Source of the DNA: Polyangiaceae bacterium
GTDB taxonomy: Bacteria; Myxococcota_A; Polyangia; Polyangiales; Polyangiaceae
Length of the DNA stretch: 64,000 nucleotides
Assembly: GCA_041389725.1 (NCBI GenBank)
Contig: JAWKRG010000006.1
Span: 607,390-671,389, forward strand
Direction: 5' to 3'
Shown: piece after piece, positions 8,787-17,658 of the stretch
Layout: each line of letters opens with the position of its first letter
How positions within the stretch are numbered: the stretch's first letter is position 1
The notes under the pieces: generated by a model
Database searches by the model: none
Seen by the model: only the letters and a program-made list of their open reading frames with translations
What the model was told of the DNA's origin: nothing
Translations under genes and position numbers: made by a program

Positions 8787-10301
8787 ATGGCCGAGATCCC
8801 CACGCGTCCGAAAGCCGAAGTGACGCCGCATGAGGCCGTTGACGGGCCGGTCGTGCGCTCGCCGCGCCACGCGCTACTCTCGCGGCCGGCGATTTCTGTG
8901 CTTTCGGTGGCAGGACTAGCGCTGCTGTTCGAAGCCGTACCCGGCTTTTCCGCGCTGAGGGTGATCACCGGAGCGAGCGACTCGGCAACCTCCGCGCCCG
9001 TCGGCGTCGCACCACCCGTACTGGAAACCGGCGAGTCCACCCTCGAGCAAGTGACGACGGATCGACCCGAGCTGGCGCAGCCCGAGCACGCGGAGTTGCC
9101 GCGCAGCGCACGCGGCCCCATCGCCAAGGGCGCTCGCGGTCCCGCGCTCAAGATCGACGTGGACAGTCCCCCAGTGCCCATCGTGGACCCGAGCGGACAT
9201 GCGCTGGATGGCTTCTTCGAAGACGTCGGCGCAACCCTGCGCAAGGAACCTGGCGCGATCACACGCGTGATCCACTTCGGCGATTCCATCGTCACCAGCG
9301 ACTACGTCTCCGCAACCTTGCGGCGCAAGCTGCAGGGCGAGCTGGGCGACGCCGGGCACGGCTACATGCTGATGGCCAACGCGTGGCCCGCGTACTTCCA
9401 CAACGACGTCAGCCGCTTTGCATCCGCGGGCTGGTCGGTCAGCCGCATCGTCGGCCCGCTCACCCCCGACGGCCTGTATGGGCTGGGCGGCGTCACTTTC
9501 CGCGCTCCGCCGGGCTCGCGCGCACGCTTTGGGACTTCCAAGACGACCAAGTTCGGCCGCAACGTCTCGCGCTTCGTGGTGTCGTACCTGGAGCAGCCCG
9601 GGGGTGGCGCCATGCGGCTCAACTTGGACGGCAAGCAACTCGAGGAGCTGAGCACGGACGGCCCCGCGGTGCGCGTCCGCGAGAAGGTGATCCGCGTGCC
9701 GGATGGCGAACACGAGCTCGAAGTGGTCACCATCAAGGGCACGACCCGCGCCTTTGGCGTCGTGATGGAGCGCGACGTGCCCGGAGCCGTGCTCGACGCC
9801 ATCGGCATTCAAGGTGCGCGCATTCGCTTCCTGGACAAGCAGGACGACGCCCACTTCGCCGAGCAACTGGCTTGGCGCGACCCGAGCCTGCTGATCTTTC
9901 AGTTCGGTGCCAACGAGAGCGGCGACGGATTCGCCTACTCGATGGAGGATTATCACCGCACGATGAAAGACGTGCTGATGCAAACCAAGCGCGCGGTGCC
10001 GAAAGCTGGCTGTCTGATCGTGGGCGCGATGGATCGCGCGGAGAAGAAGGGCACGAGTCTGGCGACGATGCCCGTCATCATCGCCATCGTGAAAGAGCAG
10101 CGACGCGCTGCGGAAGCAACGGGATGCGCCTACTTCGACACCTTCAGCGCCATGGGTGGGCCAGGCTCGATGGCCGCTTGGGTCGACCGCGGTCTGGGCC
10201 AGGCAGATCTCACGCACCCGACGGGCAGTGGCTCGGAGGTGCTCGGCGCATGGATCTACCGCGCGTTGATGCAGGCCTACTCCAGTTGGGCGAAGCACTG
10301 A
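8787..10301 (+). CDS. Membrane-anchored SGNH/GDSL-family hydrolase
   Basis: This 504-residue protein has one N-terminal hydrophobic segment (AISVLSVAGLALLF) and an SGNH hydrolase domain. Block I is HFGDSIVTSDY with the nucleophile Ser167, block III is FGANESGDG (Asn376), and block V is DLTHPTGSG (Asp474, His477). A beta-rich insert of about 130 residues between blocks I and III (FVVSYLEQPGGGAMRLNL) resembles the jelly-roll insert seen in envelope carbohydrate esterases. The likely role is removal of acyl groups from a cell-surface glycan in the periplasm; this is inference from fold and anchor. It faces a second SGNH hydrolase (10321-11658) with the same layout across a 19-base convergent gap. 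Confidence 0.8.
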   Translation: MAEIPTRPKAEVTPHEAVDGPVVRSPRHALLSRPAISVLSVAGLALLFEAVPGFSALRVITGASDSATSAPVGVAPPVLETGESTLEQVTTDRPELAQPEHAELPRSARGPIAKGARGPALKIDVDSPPVPIVDPSGHALDGFFEDVGATLRKEPGAITRVIHFGDSIVTSDYVSATLRRKLQGELGDAGHGYMLMANAWPAYFHNDVSRFASAGWSVSRIVGPLTPDGLYGLGGVTFRAPPGSRARFGTSKTTKFGRNVSRFVVSYLEQPGGGAMRLNLDGKQLEELSTDGPAVRVREKVIRVPDGEHELEVVTIKGTTRAFGVVMERDVPGAVLDAIGIQGARIRFLDKQDDAHFAEQLAWRDPSLLIFQFGANESGDGFAYSMEDYHRTMKDVLMQTKRAVPKAGCLIVGAMDRAEKKGTSLATMPVIIAIVKEQRRAAEATGCAYFDTFSAMGGPGSMAAWVDRGLGQADLTHPTGSGSEVLGAWIYRALMQAYSSWAKH

Positions 10302-10324
10302 GGCGTGACGCTGAGTGTCCTCAG
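10298..10324. terminator. Weak inverted repeat between convergent SGNH genes
   Basis: CTGAGG at 10298-10303 and CCTCAG at 10319-10324 form a 6-bp stem with a 15-base loop, overlapping the ends of both convergent genes. It is placed where a shared terminator is needed, but the stem is short. Confidence 0.3.
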
Positions 10325-11658
10325 GGCAAGGCTAGGCGCTCGAGCACCAAGTCTCCCAGCTTGTCGTAGCCCTTGGCAGTGAGGTGCACGCGATCCGTAG
10401 ACGCGAGGGCTGGTGATTCCGCCTGCCAGCGACTGAACGCCCCTTCGCCCCCCATGAGACCGTAGGCGCTGACGAAGCCGCAGGACGCGTTCCGTGCGCC
10501 TGCGGCCACCGCCGCGTCGATTTCCGCGACGCGCGGCCGACTGCCACCCCCCTCTTCGGCCATGTCCGTGGGGCCGATCAACACGCAATCCGCGCCGGGC
10601 ACGGCGTCGCGAACCCGCTTCACGAGCGCCTGCAACTGCTGGGTGACCCTGGCGCCCGTGAGCGCAGAGGCAGCTTCATTGGTTCCGTAGGCGAGCACCA
10701 CCAGTGCCGGGCGACGCGCCGAGAGCTCGGCGCCAAAGCTGGGGGCATCCCATACCAGCGCCGTGCCGGCACGCGCTCCGTTGACGCCCAGGGAATCGAC
10801 CACCACGCCAGGTGTGACCGTCTCGATCACGACGCCGTACACCTCCGGCGCGCCACCCGCGCCGCGCACCGTGAAGCGCTGAGTCGCGTCGGATTCGAGG
10901 GTGTGGCGCAGGATGGGTGAGCCGCTGGCGGCGCTACCAGAGGTCAGACGCTTGGACGCGCTGGTTCCGACTTGCACGGACAACGCCGCGCCGGCGGGCA
11001 GGCGATACAGCAGCGTCCAGCGCAACCGTTGCTCGGCTTTGCCGTGAAAGAGCTCCGCACTCGCAGTGGCGTCAGCCGAAAGCGGGACGGCGCGCTGCCC
11101 CGCGAGTCCAAAAATCCCGTCGAGTTGCTTGGCCCCACTGGAAGGTGACGATGGCTCGCGCCGCCACTTGCCCTCGAGCTTCACCCGTACCTGTCCGTGA
11201 CGATAGGGCTTGATACCCAACAGGACGTAGCCGGGCCCGCCGGCTCCGTACTTCTGCTGCAAGGCCTGCCGCAAACGGTGAGGCCAGAAATCGGCGTAGG
11301 TATGCGAGTCCCCTAGCCATGCGACGCGAACGGATTCCGTCGCGGTTCCGCTCGCCAGCGCCGCGAGCGCCGAGCGCAGATGCGGAAGCTCGACGTGGCT
11401 GGGCGGAGGCGCGGGCTCCGCCGGGGACGCACTGGGCGCCTGGAACTGCGTCGGCGGAGGCGCCGGTCGAGAAGCAGCCGCGGGAACTCGAGCGACGGGC
11501 GCGGCTTCCGCGGGGGGGGGTCGAGCAGATGCAACGACGGGCTCCGTCGTCGAATCCATGCTCGCTGCGCAGGTGATGGCGACGATGGCACCACAGACGG
11601 CGACAATCACGTCGCCGTGGGGCAGCCCCGCTCCGACCTTGGTACGAGATCTACCCAT
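10321..11658 (-). CDS. Second SGNH-family hydrolase, Pro-rich and membrane-anchored
   Basis: The 445-residue product has an N-terminal hydrophobic segment (VIVAVCGAIVAITCAA) and a Pro/Ala linker to about residue 90. The SGNH domain has block I WLGDSHTYADFW (Ser118), block III AYGTNEA and block V DRVHLTAKGY. It shares its layout with the upstream-strand neighbour at 8787, including a beta insert before the Asn block, suggesting paralogues. The ATG at 11658 overlaps the SDR stop (TGATG), a coupled start; a GTG one codon earlier is also possible. A role in deacylating a surface polymer is inferred. It ends the leftward ssb-lipoprotein-SDR-SGNH gene string. Confidence 0.8.
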   Translation of the reverse strand: MGRSRTKVGAGLPHGDVIVAVCGAIVAITCAASMDSTTEPVVASARPPPAEAAPVARVPAAASRPAPPPTQFQAPSASPAEPAPPPSHVELPHLRSALAALASGTATESVRVAWLGDSHTYADFWPHRLRQALQQKYGAGGPGYVLLGIKPYRHGQVRVKLEGKWRREPSSPSSGAKQLDGIFGLAGQRAVPLSADATASAELFHGKAEQRLRWTLLYRLPAGAALSVQVGTSASKRLTSGSAASGSPILRHTLESDATQRFTVRGAGGAPEVYGVVIETVTPGVVVDSLGVNGARAGTALVWDAPSFGAELSARRPALVVLAYGTNEAASALTGARVTQQLQALVKRVRDAVPGADCVLIGPTDMAEEGGGSRPRVAEIDAAVAAGARNASCGFVSAYGLMGGEGAFSRWQAESPALASTDRVHLTAKGYDKLGDLVLERLALP

Positions 11659-12785
11659 CACAGCAACGCGTCGTCGAGCTCCTCGAGCGCCGCGTTCTGT
11701 TGCTGTCGGCGTTCCTGTACTCGCTTGTTGACGAAAGCCACGAGCGCGTCCACGTAGGTCTCGAAGGGCGGACAGGGAGGCAACTCTCCCCCTAGGATCT
11801 CGTCGAACCCACTGGTGTCGTAGCGAACCGGCGTGGCCAAAAAGTCCACGAGCGCTTTGTGACTACGTCCCGTGGCACTGGCGCCAGCTGCGCTGAGCAC
11901 GGCCTTGCTCACCCGCGTGGGAATGAAACCCTGGGAGAGACGCTTGCCCCCGGCGTTGGCCACCAGCTCGTACACCCGTCGCACGGACAAGGGACGCGGA
12001 TCCGCGATGTGAAATGTCCGACCGCGTGCCCTCGGCTCCTTCAGCAAGCGCAGGGCCGCATCCACCACGAAGTCGATGGGCACCAAGTTCATCGGCGCAT
12101 CGCCCCGGGTCGGCAGCGGCACGGGCAGCTCCGGCGGGGAGCTCACGATCAGCATGATGACCAAGTACGGGCCGTCGAAACGATCGACCTCGCCCGTGCG
12201 GGAATCCCCGATGATTTGCGTGGGCCGCACGATGGTGATGGGAAGCTCAGGCATGTAGCGCGAGAGCAAACGCTCCGCCCGCGCCAAGGAAGCTTCCACG
12301 GGCGTGCGGAAAGACTGCCCCAGCATCAGATCACGTTCACGCACGAGCCCGGTGCGGTCCCCACTGACGCCAGCGCTGGAAAACACCAGGGCGCTCTGCA
12401 ACGTCGTCGACTGGCGGCAGAACTCGACGACCTCGCGGGCACCGCCCAAGTTCACATTGTCGGCCATCTCGCGACTGGCGCCCGGGTAGGTCACTTGTGC
12501 CGTGTGCAGCAGGTGAGTCACCGACCCGCACAGCTCGACATACTCTTCGCCGCTGAGCCCAAAGTCCATCGCAGCCGCGTCCCCACGCAACAGCTTGACG
12601 CGCTTGCGTCGAGCGGCTGGCCAGGTCTTCAGGCATGCCTCCGCGGTTTCGTGAAAATCCTCCTTCACGACCGCAACCACCTGCGCGGCTGGCTCCGTTG
12701 CCAGGATGTGCTCGACCGCCTTGCGCCCCCGAAAGTTCGGGAAGCCCGTCACGAGGATCTGCATGTTTGGACCAACCGTCGCCAT
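11658..12785 (-). CDS. Atypical extended SDR (NAD-dependent epimerase/reductase-like), catalytic Tyr/Lys replaced
   Basis: The 375-residue protein opens with a Rossmann beta1 and a modified nucleotide loop (MQILVTGFPNFRGRK), LLRGDAAAMDFGL, a strand with LLHTAQ, and VFSSAGVSGD at the usual active-site Ser position. The downstream pieces IVRPTQIIGDS and FHIADPRPLSVRRVYEL are typical of extended SDRs related to thioester/fatty-acyl reductase domains (NAD_binding_4). Where YxxxK is expected the sequence reads PVEASLARAERLL, so both catalytic Tyr and Lys appear replaced by Val and Leu. Cofactor binding without classical dehydrogenase chemistry is plausible. It starts 9 bases after the lipoprotein stop and overlaps the SGNH start. 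Confidence 0.75.
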   Translation of the reverse strand: MATVGPNMQILVTGFPNFRGRKAVEHILATEPAAQVVAVVKEDFHETAEACLKTWPAARRKRVKLLRGDAAAMDFGLSGEEYVELCGSVTHLLHTAQVTYPGASREMADNVNLGGAREVVEFCRQSTTLQSALVFSSAGVSGDRTGLVRERDLMLGQSFRTPVEASLARAERLLSRYMPELPITIVRPTQIIGDSRTGEVDRFDGPYLVIMLIVSSPPELPVPLPTRGDAPMNLVPIDFVVDAALRLLKEPRARGRTFHIADPRPLSVRRVYELVANAGGKRLSQGFIPTRVSKAVLSAAGASATGRSHKALVDFLATPVRYDTSGFDEILGGELPPCPPFETYVDALVAFVNKRVQERRQQQNAALEELDDALL

Positions 12786-12794
12786 GGGAAGGAC

Positions 12795-14555
12795 CTAGCG
12801 CATGGCTTTTTGCGCGATGACGGCGAGGGCCGCCTGATCGACGCTGAGGTCCACGACCGCCTGCGTCCCTGCCCGACCGGCACTCAAGCTGACGACCCCA
12901 GGGGCATCGAGCAGATCCTGCCCCAGCAACGGCGCCGGGCGCACGACCACGAAGAATCCGGCTTGGTTGCCCAGTTTGTCGAGGCGCGTGGCCAGCCCCG
13001 GGACGGTCTCCCAGGTCTTGTTCGCCTCCCCCGCGACGAGATCGATGAGTAGCGGCGGCGCATCGACGGCAAGCGCTCCGTACGTGTGCTCCGCGTTTTG
13101 CGTCCACAAGGCCTCGACGGGCTGAGGCGTGGCGGGCAGCTCGCCCTGGGGATCCTTGGCGCGACGCATGGCGCTCGGCTTCACACTCAGGAGCACACGC
13201 TGCACCGGCGCGTCCAAGCCCACGATCTTCGTCGTCGACTGCTTCAAGTCGTAGTCCCCGACGAACTGCCGTAGCGGTTCGCGAAACGCATTCATACGCA
13301 GCAGCCCCACCATGCCTTTCATGGCGGAGTCGAAGGCCTTGCGATCGCCTGCCGGTCCACGGAACACCACGCCTTGAGTGGCGCCCAGGCTCAGACCGAA
13401 CAAGGCTTCGTCGCCGCGCGCGCGGGCCAGGTCGCCGAGTGCAGCTTCGATTTTCTCCTGCTCCGGCGCCTTGAGACGATCGCCGAACAGGCGCCCGAGC
13501 GCTGCCGCCGTGGACTTGGCAGACGCACCCCGCTGCTCCTCGGTCGAGCGCGTCAACACACCGAGCGCAGAGCGTCGAGGCAGTGCGAGCAACGGACGCG
13601 CGTCTCCCAGACTGAGCCCGGAAATCCACTCGGAAAGCGGTTTGCTCGCGCCGGGGTCGACCGTCAACCGCAGCTGGATCGAGTCGCCCTTGCCAGCAAG
13701 CTGGACCTGGGCGGACTCCACCTCTTCCAGCATCTTCACCCAGTCGCCGACGCTGCCAGACATCACGCTGAGTGCAGCTGCCGGATCCCCGAAATCCGGC
13801 GCTCGCCCACCGTGCTTGGCGCGATTCTCGCGGTCCTTCGCGGCGAGCGAAGCCTCCACGCGCTTCCACCGCGCGCGCACTTCCTTGGCCAACGCACCGC
13901 GCAGCGCCTCCTTCGGCACCACCAGCACCGCCCCGGGCGCGGGCGGCTTCTTGGTCGGCAAGGTGCGGGCGACGTAGGGTCCGGCGTCCCGCAGCGCATC
14001 TTCACTCTGGGCGACCAGCAGCACGTTGCCAAGCACGGCCAAGGAGATCTCTGCAGAGGCCTTGCCCGGCTTCGGCTTGAGCAAGGTCATTCCCGACGCG
14101 TCTCGTGCCTCGTCGTGAGAAGCCTTGGACCCCGTCGTCAGTCGAGCCACCAGCTCTCTGCCACTGGTCACGCGGGCCCCCACGACCGCCTGCAAGCGAC
14201 CGGACCCGTCGAGGGTCGCTGCGCCAGTGGTCATCGCGCCATCATCGAACGCGTCCGCCAATAGCGGGGGCAGCCCGAGCACCGTGGTGAGCAGCACGCC
14301 ATAGTGCTGCGGCAGCAGTGCGATATTTGCAGCGTCCCTGAGTTCCTTCCAGGTGCGCCCCGGGTCCTGAACGTAGAGCTCGCCCACGAGACCCGCGGGG
14401 GCGGGCACTGGCGACAGATCCACGACGGGAGCCGACGCGGACGGAGCCGCCCCCTTCGGCGAGTCGCACGACGCCGCGCAGCCCAAGAGCAGGGCAAGCA
14501 GCAGCACCGGAGACCGCCGTCGATCAGAACGGGATGTCGTCGTCACCGCCGCCAT
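12795..14555 (-). CDS. Large predicted lipoprotein of unknown function
   Basis: This 586-residue product begins with an Arg-rich n-region (SRSDRRRSP), a hydrophobic core and lipobox LLGC at residues 23-26, so it should be lipidated and exported. The remainder is mixed alpha/beta with recurring blocks such as GLVGELYVQDPGRTW, LAVLGNVLLVAQSEDALRDA and GDEALFGLSLGA. The pattern resembles myxobacterial DUF3352-like or envelope proteins, but I do not recognise a family with confidence. The start overlaps the last 32 bases of ssb; a GTG at 14507 would avoid overlap but leaves a poor signal peptide. It sits between ssb and the SDR on one probable transcript. Confidence 0.7.
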   Translation of the reverse strand: MAAVTTTSRSDRRRSPVLLLALLLGCAASCDSPKGAAPSASAPVVDLSPVPAPAGLVGELYVQDPGRTWKELRDAANIALLPQHYGVLLTTVLGLPPLLADAFDDGAMTTGAATLDGSGRLQAVVGARVTSGRELVARLTTGSKASHDEARDASGMTLLKPKPGKASAEISLAVLGNVLLVAQSEDALRDAGPYVARTLPTKKPPAPGAVLVVPKEALRGALAKEVRARWKRVEASLAAKDRENRAKHGGRAPDFGDPAAALSVMSGSVGDWVKMLEEVESAQVQLAGKGDSIQLRLTVDPGASKPLSEWISGLSLGDARPLLALPRRSALGVLTRSTEEQRGASAKSTAAALGRLFGDRLKAPEQEKIEAALGDLARARGDEALFGLSLGATQGVVFRGPAGDRKAFDSAMKGMVGLLRMNAFREPLRQFVGDYDLKQSTTKIVGLDAPVQRVLLSVKPSAMRRAKDPQGELPATPQPVEALWTQNAEHTYGALAVDAPPLLIDLVAGEANKTWETVPGLATRLDKLGNQAGFFVVVRPAPLLGQDLLDAPGVVSLSAGRAGTQAVVDLSVDQAALAVIAQKAMR

Positions 14556-15000
14556 AGTCCGCGTCGTCGAAGCCGCCACCACCGTGACCTCCGCTGCTAT
14601 CCGGAGCGCCGAAGTCATCGTCGCGTGGCCCACTACCGCCACCGCCGCCGCCACGTCCGCCTCCGCCTCCGGAACCCGCCAGGATGATGTTGTTCGCGAC
14701 GATCTCGGTGCGGTAGCGCTTGTTACCGTCTCGGTCCTCGTAACTGGAAGTGCGTAGTCCGCCCTCGACGAACAGGCGCGAACCCTTGGTCAGGAACTTC
14801 CCCAGCGCCTCGGCACGTTTGCCCCAGACCACTACATTGTGCCACTCGGTGCGTTCCTGCTTGACGCGATTGCGGTCGAAGTAGGTTTCGGAAGTCGCCA
14901 GCCGCATCTTGAGTACCGCCTGTCCTCCGCTGGTCATACGCAGCTCCGGATCGGCTCCCAGATTGCCGAGCAACATCACCCGATTGAGACCTTCTGCCAT
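14524..15000 (-). CDS. ssb: Single-stranded DNA-binding protein
   Basis: The 158-residue protein starts MAEGLNRVMLLGNLGADPE, the classic SSB OB-fold opening, continues with LRMATSE-type strands (KMRLATSETYFDRN), TEWHNVVVWGKRAEALGKFL and LFVEGGLRTSSYEDRDG. A Gly-rich linker leads to the acidic tip DDDIPF that recruits repair and replication partners. The start at 15000 is supported by a GAGGAG Shine-Dalgarno just upstream; a longer frame to 15081 lacks SSB similarity. SSB coats single strands during replication, repair and recombination. It is the first gene of a string whose later members are envelope genes, an odd association. Confidence 0.96.
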   Translation of the reverse strand: MAEGLNRVMLLGNLGADPELRMTSGGQAVLKMRLATSETYFDRNRVKQERTEWHNVVVWGKRAEALGKFLTKGSRLFVEGGLRTSSYEDRDGNKRYRTEIVANNIILAGSGGGGGRGGGGGGSGPRDDDFGAPDSSGGHGGGGFDDADYGGGDDDIPF

Positions 15001-15115
15001 CTGCTCTCCTCTGGCGGTCTGTGCCCGCCTGCGTGTGAAATGGTCGACCACCCTCAGCGCGTCAAGCATCAGGAGGGACATTGCTTGTCCGGGCAGGGCC
15101 GGGCAGCGACTGGCG

Positions 15116-15517
15116 TCAGCTGCGGGCGCCTAGCTCCGACAGCATCGCTTCGACGTCTCTCTTGAGTTCCAGCAAGCCGACCCGCAGCTTTTCTGGGGTT
15201 TTTGCGGCCACGGGGGGCAGGTCCGAGGTGGGCGCTGCGGTGGCGGGCGCCGCGGTGGCGGGCGCCGACCCGTCCCGCAGCTGCTTGCGAGCCCCGGCGA
15301 TGGTGAAGCCGTGGGTGTAGAGCAGGTCCTTGACGTTGAGCAGCTTCTCCACGTCGCGACGGGAGTAGACGCGCTGGCCCTTGCGGGATTTTTGCGGACG
15401 GATGCTACGAAACTCCGTCTCCCAGTAGCGCAGCACGTGAGGTTCGACCCCCACGATGTCGGCCACTTCGCCGATACGGTAGTAGAGCTTGACCGGGAGC
15501 TTTTCGGAACCCGTCAA
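15116..15517 (-). CDS. MerR-family transcriptional regulator
   Basis: This 133-residue protein has an N-terminal winged helix-turn-helix of the MerR type: YYRIGEVADIVGVEPHVLRYWE, then IRPQKSRKGQRVYSRRDVEKLLNVKDLL, followed by TIAGARKQL. The C-terminal part is an Ala/Pro linker and a short coiled coil (LLELKRDVEAMLSELG), with no metal-binding Cys cluster. The start is a TTG at 15517 that overlaps the ihfA stop in a TTGA arrangement, pointing to translational coupling. An ihfA-merR gene order is common across proteobacteria-like genomes and supports the call. Its target and effector are unknown. Confidence 0.88.
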   Translation of the reverse strand: MTGSEKLPVKLYYRIGEVADIVGVEPHVLRYWETEFRSIRPQKSRKGQRVYSRRDVEKLLNVKDLLYTHGFTIAGARKQLRDGSAPATAAPATAAPTSDLPPVAAKTPEKLRVGLLELKRDVEAMLSELGARS

Positions 15518-15834
15518 CGCTGCTGCTCCCAGCTCCCCTCGGGCTCCGGCTCGCCGTTGTCGTTCAGCGCTTGCTTGAGCAGCTGACTTGCCTTGAAGTT
15601 CAGCACGCGCCGGGCGGAAATGACGATGGGCTGACCCGTTTGGGGATTGCGCCCCTGCCGCTGCCGCTTGTCGCGCAGCACGAAGTTGCCGAAGCCGGAG
15701 ATCTTGATCTTCTCCCCCCGCCCCAGTGTTTCCTTCATGGTCTCGAACACCAGATCCACGAGATCCGCGGACTCCTTCTTGGAGAAGCCCCCAAGACGGG
15801 TGTAGACCGCGTTGACGATATCGGCCTTGGTCAT
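15514..15834 (-). CDS. ihfA: Integration host factor alpha subunit (HU/IHF family)
   Basis: This 106-residue DNA-bending protein starts MTKADIVNAVYTRLGGFSKKES, continues GEKIKISGFGNFVLRDK and has the arm RNPQTGQPIVISARRV with the minor-groove intercalating Pro and the conserved RNP. The acidic C-terminal tail (NDNGEPEPEGSWEQQR) is longer than usual. IHF alpha with its partner bends DNA at promoters, origins and recombination sites. It heads the ihfA-merR pair, and its stop overlaps the TTG start of merR. The upstream 15835-16053 spacer has no gene and probably holds the promoter, though no clear box can be named. Confidence 0.93.
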   Translation of the reverse strand: MTKADIVNAVYTRLGGFSKKESADLVDLVFETMKETLGRGEKIKISGFGNFVLRDKRQRQGRNPQTGQPIVISARRVLNFKASQLLKQALNDNGEPEPEGSWEQQR

Positions 15835-16053
15835 CAGGCCCCCTTCACCGCTTCACGGGTTGGTCGTTCGAGAGTGCGTGCGCTCTCCAAGGTAGCAACA
15901 TGGTACAGCCAAGCCCCGAAAAGTCCATCGGAATTCGCTGCGCTGGGGAACACCTGACCAGGGCCCCGTACAAACCGCTTCAGACAGGACCTGCGGGTCT
16001 TCGCCCAGAATTCTCCGGGGTTTTTCCACGGGGGTCGCGAGAAGGTGCGCGAC

Positions 16054-17568
16054 TCAGGCGGCTCGCGCCACTTGCTGCGCCTGCTCCAACTCGGCCACGG
16101 GTGCCGGCACGGTGCTCACGCGCTCGGCGCGGCGCTGGGCCAGCTGCTCCAGGGTGACTTGGCTGGCCACGTAGCCGTAGCCAAACATGAAGAGGCAGGC
16201 GAAGGGCGTCGCGAACCAGTGCTGGGTCTGGATCGAAGCAGCGACGCTAGCGAAGGACAGAGCGGTGAGGCCGATCTCCGCCCAGGGCAGCTGAGCGGCC
16301 TGACGGTAGCGTCCCGCCGTCACGCCCTTCTTGGGAGTGCGGACGAACTCGCCTGACATGTTGCGCATGCCGTCCACGACCGCGCGCGTCAGGTGCGGCG
16401 CGAGGCCAGCTCCCAAGGCGATGAGAGCCGGAATGCGGCGCAGTGCGCCGAGTGCGGAGCGACCTTGGGCACGCTCGGCCACGCAATAGAACGTGACCAG
16501 TGAGCCCGTTGCTCCGACGCACAGCGGCAGATCGATGAGCAGCATCGTCTTGACGTCCGTGGCCGGCATCAGAATCAGAGCCGGCAGCAGCAGGACACTG
16601 AGCAACATCATGAGCGGATAGGCAAAGTGCGGAGTGAGGTGGAACATCGCCTCCACGCGCTGCCCCAGCGAGAGATCCGCCCGGAGCACTCGGCCAAGGA
16701 GCTTGCGCGCGGTCTGCACGGTACCTTTTGCCCAACGGAACTGCTGCGCGCGGAACGCGCTCATGTCCTCGGGCAGCTCGGCCGGCGTCACAACGTCCTG
16801 ACGATAGATGAAGCGGTAGCCCGCCAGCTGCGCGCGATAGGAAAGGTCCAAATCCTCGGTCAAGGTGTCGTGCTGCCAGCCCCCGGCAGCGTGGATGGCC
16901 TCACGGCGCCAGATGCCGCCCGTGCCCGAGAAGTTGAACATGCAACCGGCGCCGAAACGCGCGCGGTTCTCCACCAGGTGGTGGCCGTCCAACATCAGCG
17001 CTTCCACGCGAGTGAGCAAGCTGTGCTCGCGGTTCATGTGCCCCCATCGCGTCTGCACCATGCCGACGTCGGACTCCTTGAAGTGCCCAACCACGTCGCG
17101 AAGGAACTCGGGCTGCGGCACGAAGTCCGCGTCGAAGATCGCGATCAACTCACCCTTGGCGCGAGCCAAGCCGTAGTCGAGAGCACCCGCCTTGTAGCCG
17201 ACGCGGTTCGGGCGGCGCACGTAGCTCATGTCGACGCCTCGAGCGCGGATCTCCCGAACCTTCGCCTCGGCGATGGCGCGAGTCTCGTCCGTCGAATCGT
17301 CCAACACCTGGATCTCGAGGCGATCGTGCGGGTAGTCGATGCGACCCGCCGCTTCCAGCAGACGTTCCACCACGGTGGCCTCGTTGAAGAGCGGCAGCTG
17401 CACCGTCACGTGCGGCAACTCGTCTTCGGCCACCGCTACCGTCGTGGCTGCCGCCGCGAGGGCTTTGCTGTGCTTGGCACAGAGCAACACCAGGTGGGCG
17501 CGGTGAACGCCGTAGCCGCAGAGGAGCAACAGGACCAGGAAGTAGGAGACAACGAGCAGGATTTCCAT
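16054..17568 (-). CDS. Membrane family 2 glycosyltransferase (cellulose/mannan synthase-like)
   Basis: The 504-residue protein has an N-terminal TM (LLVVSYFLVLLLLCGYGV), a GT-A domain (about 55-300) with VTVQLPLFNEATVV, DDSTDE, the metal-binding FDADFVP, the TEDLDLS base motif and QQFRWAKG (QxxRW), then at least four C-terminal TM helices. These are the hallmarks of processive or semi-processive inner-membrane GT2 enzymes that make a polysaccharide from a nucleotide sugar and push it outward. No PilZ domain is visible. ATG 17568 is preferred since the TM starts directly; a GTG at 17613 would add 15 residues. The product polymer is unknown. Confidence 0.88.
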   Translation of the reverse strand: MEILLVVSYFLVLLLLCGYGVHRAHLVLLCAKHSKALAAAATTVAVAEDELPHVTVQLPLFNEATVVERLLEAAGRIDYPHDRLEIQVLDDSTDETRAIAEAKVREIRARGVDMSYVRRPNRVGYKAGALDYGLARAKGELIAIFDADFVPQPEFLRDVVGHFKESDVGMVQTRWGHMNREHSLLTRVEALMLDGHHLVENRARFGAGCMFNFSGTGGIWRREAIHAAGGWQHDTLTEDLDLSYRAQLAGYRFIYRQDVVTPAELPEDMSAFRAQQFRWAKGTVQTARKLLGRVLRADLSLGQRVEAMFHLTPHFAYPLMMLLSVLLLPALILMPATDVKTMLLIDLPLCVGATGSLVTFYCVAERAQGRSALGALRRIPALIALGAGLAPHLTRAVVDGMRNMSGEFVRTPKKGVTAGRYRQAAQLPWAEIGLTALSFASVAASIQTQHWFATPFACLFMFGYGYVASQVTLEQLAQRRAERVSTVPAPVAELEQAQQVARAA

Positions 17569-17658
17569 GCGCTTGAGCGAATGGGTAACACCGGCCCAAG
17601 CGCCGATTGTCACGGAGCTGTAAATTGTTGCAGCGCGTTGTATCCTGGAATTATCTAA

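Noticed and set aside
8916..10298. A 460-codon minus-strand frame antisense to the SGNH hydrolase
   Set aside because: No recognisable domain; the plus strand carries all SGNH blocks.
12337..13869. A 510-codon open frame on the minus strand inside the lipoprotein/SDR region
   Set aside because: It is an Arg/Gly-rich shifted frame of the lipoprotein and SDR genes. High GC keeps it open; there is no domain, signal or start context.
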